Source: Phocoena phocoena (taxonomy: Eukaryota; Chordata; Mammalia; Artiodactyla; Phocoenidae). From it: a DNA stretch of 64,000 bases. The position numbers were made by a program, and so were the translations under genes. Location of the stretch: positions 71,663,223-71,727,222 of the forward strand of contig NC_089230.1 in NCBI RefSeq assembly GCF_963924675.1. The letters are read 5' to 3'. The notes beneath the pieces were generated by a model. It worked only from the letters and a program-made list of their open reading frames with translations, was not told the origin of the DNA and did no database searches. Below are positions 37,471 through 49,698 of this stretch, piece by piece; position 1 is the stretch's first letter, and every line of letters starts with the position of its first letter.

Positions 37471-39218
37471 GTGCAGATTTCCTTTACAGGCTTGCTTGTT
37501 TGGCCAAAAAGGGCGTATGCGTTTTTTCCTGAATATATTCAGGAAAAAACGCATACGCCCTTTTTGGCCAAGTGCATCATTGTCGACGTTCTGCCTCTTT
37601 TCCTATGCTTTCAGGGCAATTCCAGTCTACCCCCTGCAATCGTTTTCCTGCAATTCAGCCCCGCTTTCAAGTCCCCTTCGCAGGCTTACTTCAATATATT
37701 TTTGGAGGATAGCTGTCATTTATAACTCTGCAGGTTTGTGAAGTACAGTGCCCCTGAGCTCCTTTCTTCAACTCGCTTTCTTGTGAGCTGGGCACAAAAC
37801 CGCAGGATTGCTTCAGGCCCTAATCTGTTTCCAACAGGTCACACTGAGCCTTTGTTTAATTCCTCTTCCTGGTGGGCAATGAGCGTTACATTTGCCCGTG
37901 CAGACACCTACAGCTAGTCTCTCATTGGTTTTCCCTATTCCTGTTCATCTTGCACAGAAATGGAAAGCTGTGCCAAACAGGAGGTTAAAGGCACTGACTC
38001 TCCAAGCGGGGAGAGTGTTAGTAAAGCATCTGGAATGGTGAACCCGAGGACCAGGATACGAAAACTGAGATGCATTTTAAATCGTTTCCCAATCACACGG
38101 TGGACGATACTCTGGGTTTCCCATGCATGTTTTAGCTGGAGGAAGAATGCCTTGAACCTGGAGAGTTGAGAACCATGGAATGGGTACCATGTAGTATGAC
38201 TTCAAAGGGTCTGCATTTGCTCACCGAAACTCACCAGTGCTATCAGCCAGAAGTGTCCAGCCTTATGTCTCAACCAGCTCTGGGTGTAGATGTGGTCAAT
38301 CCCGGTTGCATCACATGCCCTGAGTGAATTATTTAAGAATTGCTCTCTATTTCACTGTCTTTATGTTTTGTTTTCGAAATTTATTTTGATAATGGGATTT
38401 ATCGGATTTTCACTGCTGCATTTCCGCCGCTGTACACACGTTTGATTTTCTTACGGAGACATATATATCCATGGGTTTTAAGATTCTTCCTAGTCAGGTA
38501 TATTCCTAGGCGTTGAATATGTGGTGTTGAGTCCATTTCGTTGAGCAAGGAGTAGGTCTTGTCTATTACATATTTGGCTTATGGAATGTTATCTGTGCTA
38601 ATTTCAGTCTTTGGTTTTATGCAGCACCCCAACGCACCTTTCCCCATAAGCAAGCACTAGTTGGTTTTCTAAATTTGAGACCCTGTTCTTTTTTGTAATT
38701 CAGTTCATGTGTAGTCAAGTTTACATTCCGTGTATTAGTGATATCTTATGATGTTTCTTTTTCTGTGTGACGTAGTTCACGTAGAATCACCGTACCTGCA
38801 TCCACTTACTATGCCGCTACGGGCCTGATGACACAGATTTCATTGCTGAGTGATATTGCATTGCACGTACGTGCCACAACTTCTTTATCCATTTTTTGCT
38901 TTCTGGGATATTTACCTGATACTGTAGACGAGCTTCTTGTGAACACAGCCGTCCCAAATATTGGGGTGGCTGTCTGTTTTTGATTTTAATTTCCGTAAGC
39001 TATAGGACCATAAGTGGAAGTGCCATAGGCTGTGTTGCTTTGTTTCTTACGTGTTTCAGGAAACACCATACACTTCTCCAGGGTGGCTGATGGCAATTTT
39101 CATCCTGCCAATCAGCATAACAAGGCTCCCTGTTCTCCATATCCTGTCCTACCTTTCTGGATTTTACACTTTTTTCAGATGGCCCATTTGCCCGGGGGGG
39201 CAGTGAGATTTCATTGTA
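37471..39218. repeat. Monomer 22 (first of trimer copy B)
   Basis: Twin of 19 after its first ~120 bp. The start shares cttgtttggcc and gacgttctgcc with monomer 25, placing the duplication junction at about 37,590. Confidence 0.9.
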
Positions 39219-40966
39219 GTGCAGATTTCCTTTACAGGCTTGCTTGGTTGGCCAAAAAGGGCGTATGCGTTTTTTCCTGAATATATTCAGGAAAAAACGC
39301 ATACGCCCTTTTTGGCCAAGTGCATCATTGTCGACGTTGTGCCTCTTTTCCTATGCTTTCAGGGCAATTCCAGTCTACCCCCTGCAATCTTTTTCCTGAA
39401 ATTCAGCCCCGCTTTCAAGTCCCCTTCGCAGGCTTACTTCAATATATTTTTGGAGGATAGCTGTCATTTATAACTCTGCAGGTTTGTGAAGTACAGTGCC
39501 CCTGAGCTCCTTTCTTCAACTCGCTTTCTTGTGAGCTGGGCACAAAACCGCAGGATTGCTTCAGGCCCTAATCTGTTTCCAGCAGGGCACACTGAGCCTT
39601 TGTTTAATTCCTCTTCCTGGTGGGCAATGAGCGTTACATTTGCCCGTGCAGACACCTACATCTAGTCTCTCATTGGTTCTCCCTATTCCTGTTCATCTTG
39701 CACAGAAATTGCAAGCTGTGCCAAACAGGAGGTTAAAGGCACTGACTCTCCAAGCGGGGAGAGTGTTAGTAAAGCATCTGGAATGGTGAACCCGAGGACC
39801 AGGAAACGAAAACTGAGATGCATTTTAAATCGTTTCCCAATCACACGGTGGACGATACTCTGGGTTTCCCATGCATGTTTTAGCTGGAGGAAGAATCCCT
39901 TGAACCTGGGGAGTTGGGACCCATGGAATGGGTACCATGCAGTATGACTTCAAAGGGTCTGCATTTGCTCACCAAAACTCACCAATGCTATCAGCCTGAA
40001 GTGTCCAGCCTTATGTCTGAACCAGCTCTGGGTGTAGAAGTGGTCAATCCCGGTTGCATCACATGCCCTGAGTGAATTATTTAAGAATTGCTCTCTATTT
40101 CACTGTCTTTGTGTTTTGTTTTCGAAATTTATTTTGATAATGGGATTTATCGGATTTTCACTGCTGCGTTTCGGCCGCTGTACACACGCTTGATTCTCTT
40201 ACGGAGACATATATATCCATGGGTTTTAAGATTCTTCCTAGTCAGGTATATTCCTAGGCGTTGATTATGTGGTGTTGGGTCCATTTCGTTGAGCAAGGAG
40301 TAGGTCTTGTCTATTACATATTTGGCTTATGGAAAGTTATCTGTGCTAATTTCAGTCTCTGGTTTTATGCAGCACCCCAAGGCACCTTTCCCCATAAGCA
40401 AGCACTACTTGGTTTTCTAAATTTGAGACCCTGTTCTTTTTTGTAATTCAGTTCAAGTGTAGTCAAGTTTACATTCCGTGTATTAGTGATATCTTATGAT
40501 GTTTCTTTTTCTGGGTGACGTAGTTCACGTAGAATCACCGTACCTGCATCCACTCACTATGCCGCTACGGGCCTGATGACACAGATTTCATTGCTGAGTG
40601 ATATTGCATTGTACGTACGTGCCACAACTTCTTTATCCATTTTTTGCTTTCTGGGATATTTACCTGATACTGTAGACGAGCTTCTTGTGAAAACAGGCGT
40701 CCCAAATATTGGGGTGGCTGTCTGTTTTTGATTTTAATTTCCGTAAGCTATAGGACCATAAGTGGAACTGCCATAGGCTGTGTTGCTTTGTTTCTTACGT
40801 GTTTCAGGAAACACCATACACTTCTCCAGGGTGGCTGCTGGCAATTTACATCCTGCCAATCAGCATAACAAGGCTCCCTGTTCTCCATATCCTGTCCTAC
40901 CTTTCTGGATTTTACACTTTTTTCAGATGGCCCTTTTGCCCGGTGGGGCAGTGAGATTTCATTGTA
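39219..40966. repeat. Monomer 23 (second of trimer copy B)
   Basis: Twin of 20 at 5,243 bp. The differences I saw are caccaaaactc near 39970 and a standard aagcgggg where monomer 20 has aagggggg. Confidence 0.9.
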
Positions 40967-42713
40967 GTGCAGATTTCCTTTACAGGCTTGCTTGGTTGGC
41001 CAAAAAGGGCGTATGCGTTTTTTCCTGAATATATTCAGGAAAAAACGCATACGCCCTTTTTGGCCAAGTGCATCATTGTCGACGTTGTGCCTCTTTTCCT
41101 ATGCTTTCAGGGTAATTCCAGTCTACCCCCTGCAATCGTTTTCCTGAAATTCAGCCCCGCTTTCAAGTCCCCTTCGCAGGCTTACTTCAATATATTTTTG
41201 GAGGATAGCTGTCATTTATAACACTGCAGGTTTGTGAAGTACAGTGCCCCTGAGCTCCTTTCTTCAACTCGCTTTCTTGTGAGCTGGGCACAAAACCGCA
41301 GGATTGCTTCAGGCCCTAATCTGTTTCCAGCAGGGCACACTGAGCCTTTGTTTAATTCCTCTTCCTGGTGGGCAATGAGCGTTACATTTGCCCGTGCAGA
41401 CACCTACAGCTAGTCTCTCATTGGTTCTCCCTATTCCTGTTCATCTTGCACAGAAATTGCAAGCTGTGCCAAACAGGAGGTTAAAGGCACTGACTCTCCA
41501 AGCGGGGAGAGTGTTAGTAAAGCATCTGGAATGGTGAACCCGAGGACCAGGAAACGAAAACTGAGATGCATTTTAAATCGTTTCCCAATCACACGGTGGA
41601 CGATACTCTGGGTTTCCCATGCATGTTTTAGCTGGAGGAAGAATCCCTTGAACCTGGGGAGTCGGGACCCATGGAATGGGTACCATGCAGTATGACTTCA
41701 AAGGGTCTGCATTTGCTCACCGAAACTCACCAATGCTATCAGCCTGAAGTGTCCAGCCTTATGTCTGAACCAGCTCTGGGTGTAGAAGTGGTCAATCCCG
41801 GTTGCATCACATGCCCTGAGTGAATTATTTAAGAATTGCTCTCTATTTCACTGTCTTTGTGTTTTGTTTTCGAAATTTATTTTGATAATGGGATTTATCG
41901 GATTTTCACTGCTGCGTTTCGGCCGCTGTACACACGCTTGATTCTCTTACGGAGACATATATATCCATGGGTTTTAAGATTCTTCCTAGTCAGGTATATT
42001 CCTAGGCGTTGATTATGTGGTGTTGGGTCCATTTCGTTGAGCAAGGAGTAGGTCTTGTCTATTACATATTTGGCTTATGGAAAGTTATCTGTGCTAATTT
42101 CAGTCTCTGGTTTTATGCAGCACCCCAAGGCACCTTTCCCCATAAGCAAGCACTACTTGGTTTTCTAAATTTGAGACCCTGTTCTTTTTTGTAATTCAGT
42201 TCATGTGTAGTCAAGTTTACATTCCGTGTATTAGTGATATCTTATGATGTTTCTTTTTCTGGGTGACGTAGTTCACGTAGAATCACCGTACCTGCATCCA
42301 CTCACTATGCCGCTACGGGCCTGATGACACAGATTTCATTGCTGAGTGATATTGCATTGTACGTACGTGCCACAACTTCTTTATCCATTTTTTGCTTTCT
42401 GGGATATTTACCTGATACTGTAGACGAGCTTCTTGTGAAAACAGGCGTCCCAAATATTGGGGTGGCTGTCTGTTTTTGATTTTAATTTCCGTAAGCTATA
42501 GGACCATAAGTGGAAGTGCCATAGGCTGTGTTGCTTTGTTTCTTACGTGTTTCAGGAAACACCATACACTTCTCCAGGGTGGCTGCTGGCAATTTACATC
42601 CTGCCAATCAGCATAACAAGGCTCCCTGTTCTCCATATCCTGTCCTACCTTTCTGGATTTTACACTTTTTTCAGATGGCCCTTTTGCCCGGGGGGCAGTG
42701 AGATTTCATTGTA
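40967..42713. repeat. Monomer 24 (third of trimer copy B)
   Basis: Twin of 21; I found no difference by eye over most of its length. Confidence 0.9.
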
Positions 42714-44460
42714 GTGCAGATTTCCTTTACAGGCTTGCTTGTTTGGCCAAAAAGGGCGTATGCGTTTTTTCCTGAATATATTCAGGAAAAAACGCATACG
42801 CCCTTTTTGGCCAAGTGCATCATTGTCGACGTTCTGCCTCTTTTCCTATACTTACAGGGCAATTCCAGTCTACCCCCTGCAATCGTTTTCCTGAAATTCT
42901 GCCCCGCTTTCAAGTCCCCTTCGCAGGCTTACTTCAATATATTTTTGGAGGATAGCTGTCATTTATAACTCTGCAGGTTTGTGAATTACAGTGCCCCTGA
43001 GCTCCTTTCTTCAACTCGCTTTCTTATGAGCTGGGCACAAAACCGCAGGATTGCTTCAGGCCCTAATCTGTTTTCAGCAGGGCATGCTGAGCCTTTGTTT
43101 AATTCCTCTTCCTGGTGGGCAATGAGCGTTACATTTGCCCGTGCAGACACCTACAGCTAGTCTCTCATTGGTTCTCCCTATTCCTGTTCATCTTGCACAG
43201 AAATTGCAAGCTGTGCCAAACAGGAGGTTAAAGGCACTGACTCTCCAAGCGGGGAGAGTTTTAGTAAAGCATCTGGAATGGTGAACCCGACGACCAGGAT
43301 ACGAAAACTGAGATGCATTTTAAATCGTTTCCCAATCACACGGTGGACGATACTCTGGGATTCCCATGCATGTTTTAGCTGGAGGAAGAATGCCTTGAAC
43401 CTGGAGAGTTGGGACCCATGGAATGGGTACCATGCAGTATGACTTCAAAGGGTCTGCATTTGCTCACCGAAACTCACCAATGCTATCAGCCTGAAGTGTC
43501 CAGCCTTATGTCTCAACCAGCTCTGGGTGTAGATGTGGTCAATCCCAGTTGCATCACATGTCCTGAGTGAATTAGTTAAGAATTGCACTCGATTTCACTG
43601 TCTTTGTGTTTTGTTTTCGAAATTTATTTTGATAATGGGATTTATCAGATTTTCACTGCTGCGTTTCGGCCGCTGTGCACACGCTTGATTCTCTTACGGA
43701 GACATATATATCCATGAGTTTTAAGATTCTTCCTAGTCAGGTATATTCCTAGGCGTTGAATATGTGGTGTTGAGTCCATTTCGTTTAGCAAGGCGTAGGT
43801 CTTGTCTATTACATATTTGGCTTATGGAATGTTATCTGTGCTAATGTCAGTCTCTGGTTTTATGCAGCACCCCAAGGCACCTTTCCCCATAAGCAAGCCG
43901 TAGTTGGTTTTCTAAATTTGAGACCCTGTTCTGTTTTGTAATTCAGTTCATGTGTAGTCAAGTTTACATTCCGTGTATTAGTGATATCTTATGATGTTTC
44001 TTTTTCTGTGTGACGTAGTTCACGTAGAATCACCGTACCTGCATCCACTCACTATGCCGCTACGGGCCTGATGACACAGATTTCATTGCTGAGTGATATT
44101 GCATTGCACGTACGTGCCACAACTTCTTTATCCATTTTTTGCTTTCTGGGATATTTACCTGGTACTGTAGACGAGCTTCTTGGGAACACAGCCGTCCCAA
44201 ACTTTGGGGTGGCTCTCTGTTTTTGATTTTAATTTCCCTAAAGAATAGGACCATAAGTGCAATTGCCATAGGCTGTGTTGCTTTATTTCTTACGTGTTTC
44301 AGGAAACACCATAGACTTCTCCAGGGTGGCTGCTGGCAATTTACATCCTGCCAATCAGCATAACAAGGCTCCCTGTTCTCCATATCCTGTCCTACATTTC
44401 TGGATTTTACACTTTTTTCAGATGGCCCTTTTACCCGCGGGGCAGTGAGACTTCATTGTA
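42714..44460. repeat. Monomer 25
   Basis: The first ~120 bp match monomer 22, then diverge (ctatacttacagg near 42846, ttgcactcgattt near 43585, gcaagccgtagt near 43894). The tail has the archaic L1 variant (aaactttgg, tttccctaa). Confidence 0.9.
44060..44383 (-). pseudogene. Antisense L1 ORF2 relic frame, 107 codons (monomer 25)
   Basis: Open through the usual stop because of aagaataggaccat. Differs from the standard copies by MAIALMVLFFREIK, reflecting the archaic tail variant. Confidence 0.65.
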
Positions 44461-46206
44461 GTGCAGATTTCCTTTACAGGCTTGCTTGGTTGGCCAAAAA
44501 GGGCGTATGCGTTTTTTCCTGAATATATTCAGGAAAAAACGCATACGCCCTTTTTGGCCAAGTGCATCATTGTCGTCGTTCTGCCTCTTTTCCTATGCTT
44601 TCAGGGCAATTCCAGTCTACCCCCTGCAATCGTTTTCCTGAAATTCTGCCCTGCTTTCAAGTCCCCTTCGCAGGCTTACTTCAATATATTTTTGGAGGAT
44701 AACTGTCATTTATACCTCTGCAGGTTTGTGAATTACAGTGCCCCTGAGCTCCTTTCTTCAACTCGCTTTCTTGTGAGCTGGGCACAAAACCGCAGGATTG
44801 CTTCAGGCCCTAATCTGTTTTCAGCAGGGCACGCTGAGCCTTTGTTTAATTCCTCTTCCTGGTGGGCAATGAGCGTTACATTTGCCCGTGCAGACACCTA
44901 CAGCTAGTCTCTCATTGGTTCTCCCTATTCCTATTCATCTTGCACAGAAATTGCAAGCTGTGCGAAACAGGAGGTTAAAGGCACTGACTCTCCAAGCGGG
45001 GAGAGTTTTAGTAAAGCATCTGGAATGGTGAACCCGAGAACCAGGTTACGAAAAATGAGATGCATTTTAAATCGTTTCCCAATCACACGGTGGATGATAC
45101 TCTGGGTTTCCCATGCATGTTTTAGCTGGAGGAAGAATCCCTTGAACCTGGAGAGTTGGGACCCATGGAATGGGTACCATGCAGTATGACTTCAAAGGGT
45201 CTGCATTTGCTCACCGAAACTCACCAATGCTATCAGCCTGAAGTGTCCAGCCTTATGTCGCAACCAGCTCTGGGTGTAGATGTGGTAGATCCCGGTTGCA
45301 TCACATGCCCTGAGTGAATTATTTAAGAATTGCTCTCTATTTCACTGTCTTTGTGTTTTGTTTTCGAAATTTATTTTGATAATGGGATTTATCGAATTTT
45401 CACTGCTGCGTTTCGCCCACTGTATACACGCTTGATTCTCTTACGGAGACATATATATCCATGGGTTTTAAGATTCTTCCTAGTCAGGTATATTCCTAGG
45501 CGTTAAATATGTGGTTTTGGTCCATTTCGTTGAGCAAGGAGTAGGTCTTGTCTATTACATATTTGGCTTATGGAAAGTTATCTGTGCTAATTTCAGTCTC
45601 TGGTTTTATGCAGCACCCCAAGGCACCTTTCCCCATAAGCAAGCACTAGTTGGTTTTCTAAATTTGAGACCCTGTTCTGTTTTGTAATTCAGTTCATGTG
45701 TAGTCAAGTTTATATTCCGTGTATTAGTGATATCTTATGATGTTTCTTTTTCTGTGTGACGTAGTTCACGTAGAATCACCGTACCTGCATCCACTCACTA
45801 TGCCGCTACGGGCCTGATGACACAGATTTCATTGCTGAGTGATATTGCATTGTACGTACGTGCCACAACTTCTTTATCCATTTTTTGCTTTCTGGGATAT
45901 TTACCTGATACTGTAGACGAGCTTCTTGGGAACACAGCCGTCCCAAACTTTGGGGTGGCTCTCTGTTTTTGATTTTAATTTCCCTAAGGAATAGTACCAT
46001 AAGTGCAATTGCCATAGGCTGTGTTGCTTTATTTCTTACGTGTTTCAGGAAACACCATACACTTTTCCAGGGTGGCTGTTGGCAATTTACATCCTGCCAA
46101 TCAGCATAACAAGGCTCCCTGTTCTCCATATCCTGTCCTATCTTTCTGGATTTTACACTTTTTTCAGATGGCCCTTTTGCCCGGGGGGCAGTGAGACTTC
46201 ATTGTA
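44461..46206. repeat. Monomer 26
   Basis: Marked by ttcgcccactgtatac, gcgttaaatatgtgg and ttttggtcc, shared only with monomer 32. Perfect palindrome; archaic tail. Confidence 0.9.
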
Positions 46207-47715
46207 GTGCAGATTTCCTTTACAGGCTTGCTTGGTTGGCCAAAAAGGGCGTATGCGTTTTTTCCTGAATACATTCAGGATAAAACGCATACGCCCTTTT
46301 TGGCCAAGTGCATCATTGTCGACGTTCTGCCTCTTTTCCTATGCTTTCAGGGCAATTCCAGTCTACCCCCTGCAATCGTTTTCCTGAAATTCTGCCCCGC
46401 TTTCAAGTCCCCTTCGCAGGCTTACTTCAATATGTTTTTGGAGGATAGCTGTCATTTATAACTCTGCAGGTTTGTGAATTACAGTGCCCCTGAGCTCCTT
46501 TCTTCAACTCGCTTTCTTGTGAGCTGGGCACAAAACCGCAGGATTGCTTCAGGCCCTAATCTGTTTCCGGCAGGGCATGCTGAGCCTTTGGTTAATTCCT
46601 CTTCCTGGTGGGAAATGAGCGTAACATTTGCCCGTGCAGACACCTACAGCTAGTCTCTCATTGGTTCTCCCTATTCCTGTTCATCTTGAACAGAAATTGC
46701 AAGCTGTGCCAAAGAGGAGGTTAAAGGCACTGACTCTCCAGGCAGGGAGAGTGTTAGTAAAGCATCTGGAATGGTGAACCCGAGGAACAGGATACGAAAA
46801 CTGAGATGCATTGTAAATCGTTTCCCAATCACACGGTGGACCATACTGTGGGTTTCCCATGCATGTTTTAGCTGGAGGAAGAATCCCTTGAACCTGAAGA
46901 GTTGGGACCCATGGAATAGGTACCATGCAGTATGACTTCAAAGGGTCTGCATTTGCTCACCGAAACTCACCAATGCTATCAGCCTGAAGTGTCCAGCCTT
47001 ATGTGTCAACCAGCTCTGGGTGTAGATGTGGTCAATCCCGGTTGCATCACATTCCCTGAGTGAATTATTTAAGAATTGCTCTCTATTTCACTGTCTTTGT
47101 GTTTTGTTTCAAAATTTATTTTAATAATGGGATTTATCGGATTTTCACTGCTGCGTTTCGGCCGCTGTACACACGCTTGATTCTCTTACGGAGACATATA
47201 TATCCATGGGTTTTAAGATTTTTCCTAGTCAGGTATATTCCTAGGCGTTGAATATGTGGTGTTGAGTCCATTTCGTTGAGCAAGGAGTAGGTCTTGTCTA
47301 TTACATATTTGGCTTATGGAATGTTATCTGTGCTAATTTCAGTCTCTGGTTTTATGCAGCACCCCAAGGCACCTTTCCCCATAAGCAAGCACTAGTTGGT
47401 TTTCTAAATTTGAGACCCTGTTCTGTTTTGTAATTCAGTTCATGTGTAGTCAAGTTTACATTCCGTGTATTAGTGATATCTTATGATGTTTCTTTTTCTG
47501 TGTGACGTAGTTCACGTAGAATCACCGTATCTGCATCCTCTCACTATGCCGCTACGGGCCTGATGACACAGATTTCATTGCTGAGTGATACTGCATTGCA
47601 CGTACGTGCCAAAACTTCTTTATCCATTTTTTGCCTTCTGGGATATTTACCTGATACTGTAGAGGAGCTTCTTGTGAACACAGCCGTCCCAAATATTGGG
47701 GTGGCTGTCTGTTTT
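45390..47715. repeat. 2.3-kb block repeated 10,480 bp away, left copy
   Basis: From ttcgcccactgtatac through the gaatacattcaggat palindrome and the shortened gtttcaaaattt to gctgtctg. Matches 55870-58195, with few differences. Confidence 0.8.
45806..46129 (-). pseudogene. Antisense L1 ORF2 relic frame, 107 codons (monomer 26)
   Basis: Same archaic variant, with PWKSVWCFLKHV. Its near-identical copy is at 56286-56609, 10,480 bp away. Confidence 0.65.
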
Positions 47716-47952
47716 TGATTTTAATTTCCGTAAGCTATAGGACCATAAGTGGAAGTGCCATAGGCTGTGTTGCTTTGTTTCTTACGTGTTTCAGGGAACA
47801 CCATACACTTCTCCAGGGTGGCTGCTGGCAATTTACATCCTGCCAATCAGCATAACAAGGCTCCCTGTTCTCCATATCCTGTCCTAACTTTCTGGATTTT
47901 ACACTTTTTTCAGATGGCGCTTTTGCCCGGGGGGCAGTGAGACTTGATTGTA
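46207..47952. repeat. Monomer 27 (lineage of 4 and 33)
   Basis: The palindrome reads gaatacattcaggataaaa, as in monomer 33. Carries the monomer-4 variants (atgtgtcaacc, ggaataggtacc, tatctgcatcctctc). Confidence 0.9.
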
Positions 47953-49698
47953 GTGCAGATTTCCTTTACAGGCTTGCTTGGTTGTCCAAAAAGGGCGTAT
48001 GCGTTTTTTCCTGTATATATTCAGGAAAAAACGCATACGCCCTTTTTGGCCAAGTGCATCATTGTCGACGTTCTGCAACTTTTCCTATGCTTTCAGGGCA
48101 ATTCCAGTCTACCCCTGCAATCGTTTTCCTGAAATTCTGCCCTGCTTTCAAGTCCCCTTCGCAGGCTTACTTCAATATATTTTTGGAGGATAGCTGTCAT
48201 TTATAACTCTGCAGGTTTGTGAATTACAGTGCCCGTGAGCTCCTTTTTTCAACTCGCTTTCTTGTGAGCTGGGCACAAAACCGCAGGATTGCTTCAGGCC
48301 CTAATCTGTTTTCAGAAGGGCACACGGAGCCTTTGTTTAATTCCTCTTCCTGGTCGGCAATGAGCGTTACATTTGCCCGTGCAGACACCTACAGCTAGTC
48401 TCTCATTGGTTCTCCCTATTCCTGTTCATCTTGCACAGAAATTGCAAGCTGTGCCAAAGAGGAGGTTAAAGGCACTGACTCTCCAAGCGGGGAGAGTGTT
48501 AGTAAAGCATCTGGAATGGTGAACCCGAGGACCAGGATACGAAAACTGAGATGCATTTTAAATCGTTTCCCAATCACACGGTGGACGATACTCTGGGTTT
48601 CCCATGCATGTTTTAGCTGGAGGAATAATGCCTTGAACCTGGAGAGTTGCGACCCATGGAATGGGTACCATGCAGTATGACTTCAAAGGGTCTGCAGTTG
48701 CTCACCGAAACTCACCAATGCTATCAGCCTGAAGTGTCCAGCCTTATATCTCAACCAGCTCTGGGTGTAGATGTGATCAATCCCGGTTGCATCACATGCC
48801 CTGAGTGAATTAGTTAAGAATTGCTCTCTATTTCACTGTCTTTGTGTTTTGTTTTTGAAATTTATTTTGATAATGGGATTTATCGGATTTTCACTGCTGC
48901 GTTTCGGCCGCTGTACACACGCTTGATTCTCTTACGGAGACATATATATCCATGGGTTTTAAGATTCTTCCTAGTCAGGTATATTCCTAGGCGTTGAATA
49001 TGTGGTGTTGAGTCCATTTCGTTGAGCAAGGAGTAGGTCTTGTCTATTACATATTTGGCTTATGGAATGTTATCTGTGCTAATTTCAGTCTCTGGTTTTA
49101 TGCAGCACCCCAAGGCGCCTTTCCCCATAAGCAAGCACTAGTTGGTTTTCTAAATTTGAGACCCTGTTCTGTTTTGTAATTCAGTTCATGTGTAGTCAAG
49201 TTTACATTCCGTGTATTAGTGATATCTTATGATGTTTCTTTTTCTGTGTGACGTAGATCACGTAGAATCACCGTACCTGCATCCACTCACTATGCCGCTA
49301 CGGGCCTGATCACACAGATTTCATTGCTGAGTGATATTGCATTGCACGTACGTGCCACAACTTCTTTATCCATTTTTTGCTTTCTGGGATATTTACCTGG
49401 TACTGTAGACGAGCTTCTTGGGAACACAGCCGTCCCAAACTTTGGGGTGGCTCTCTGTTTTTGATTTTAATTTCCCTAAGGAATAGGACCATAAGTGCAA
49501 TTGCCATAGGCTCTGTTGCTTTATTTCTTACGTGTTTCAGGAAACACCATACACTTCTCCAGGGTGGCTGTTGGCAATTTACATCCTGCCAATCAGCATA
49601 ACAAGGCTCCCTGTTCTCCATATCCTGTCCTACCTTTCTGGATTTTACACTTTTTTCAGATGGCCCTCTTGCCCGGGGGGCAGTGAGACTTCATTGTA
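47953..49698. repeat. Monomer 28
   Basis: The palindrome is altered at ttgtccaaaaagg and cctgtatat. Private ctgcaacttttcc near 48073, ggaataatgcc near 48621 and gcctgatcacac near 49305. Archaic L1 tail. Confidence 0.9.
49310..49621 (-). pseudogene. Antisense L1 ORF2 relic frame, 103 codons (monomer 28)
   Basis: Archaic variant; the frame ends four codons earlier because gatgacac is gatcacac near 49309. Confidence 0.65.

Larger units (their letters stand above)
32350..37592. repeat. Higher-order repeat, trimer copy A (5,243 bp)
   Basis: Three monomers in order B-A-A. Private variants gaaatggaaagc (32717), gtagaagtgg (34793), agggtaattcc (35867) and ataacactgc (35976) all recur exactly 5,243 bp to the right. 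I noticed only about four to six single-base differences between the copies. The left limit is set by gacgttgtgcc at 32342, which differs from its partner. Confidence 0.85.
37593..42835. repeat. Higher-order repeat, trimer copy B (5,243 bp)
   Basis: Tandem second copy of the trimer. Its end is set by ctatacttacagg near 42846, where monomer 25 leaves the trimer pattern. The near-identity implies a recent duplication by unequal exchange, or an assembly duplication. Confidence 0.85.

Noticed and set aside
32350..42835. Trimer duplication purely as an assembly artefact
   Set aside because: Cannot be excluded, but scattered single-base differences between the copies and distinct junctions favour a real duplication.
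44461..44907. The longest plus-strand frame (148 codons)
   Set aside because: It is the same satellite frame extended by loss of one stop (tatacctctg for tataactctg near 44711). No homology or coding signature.
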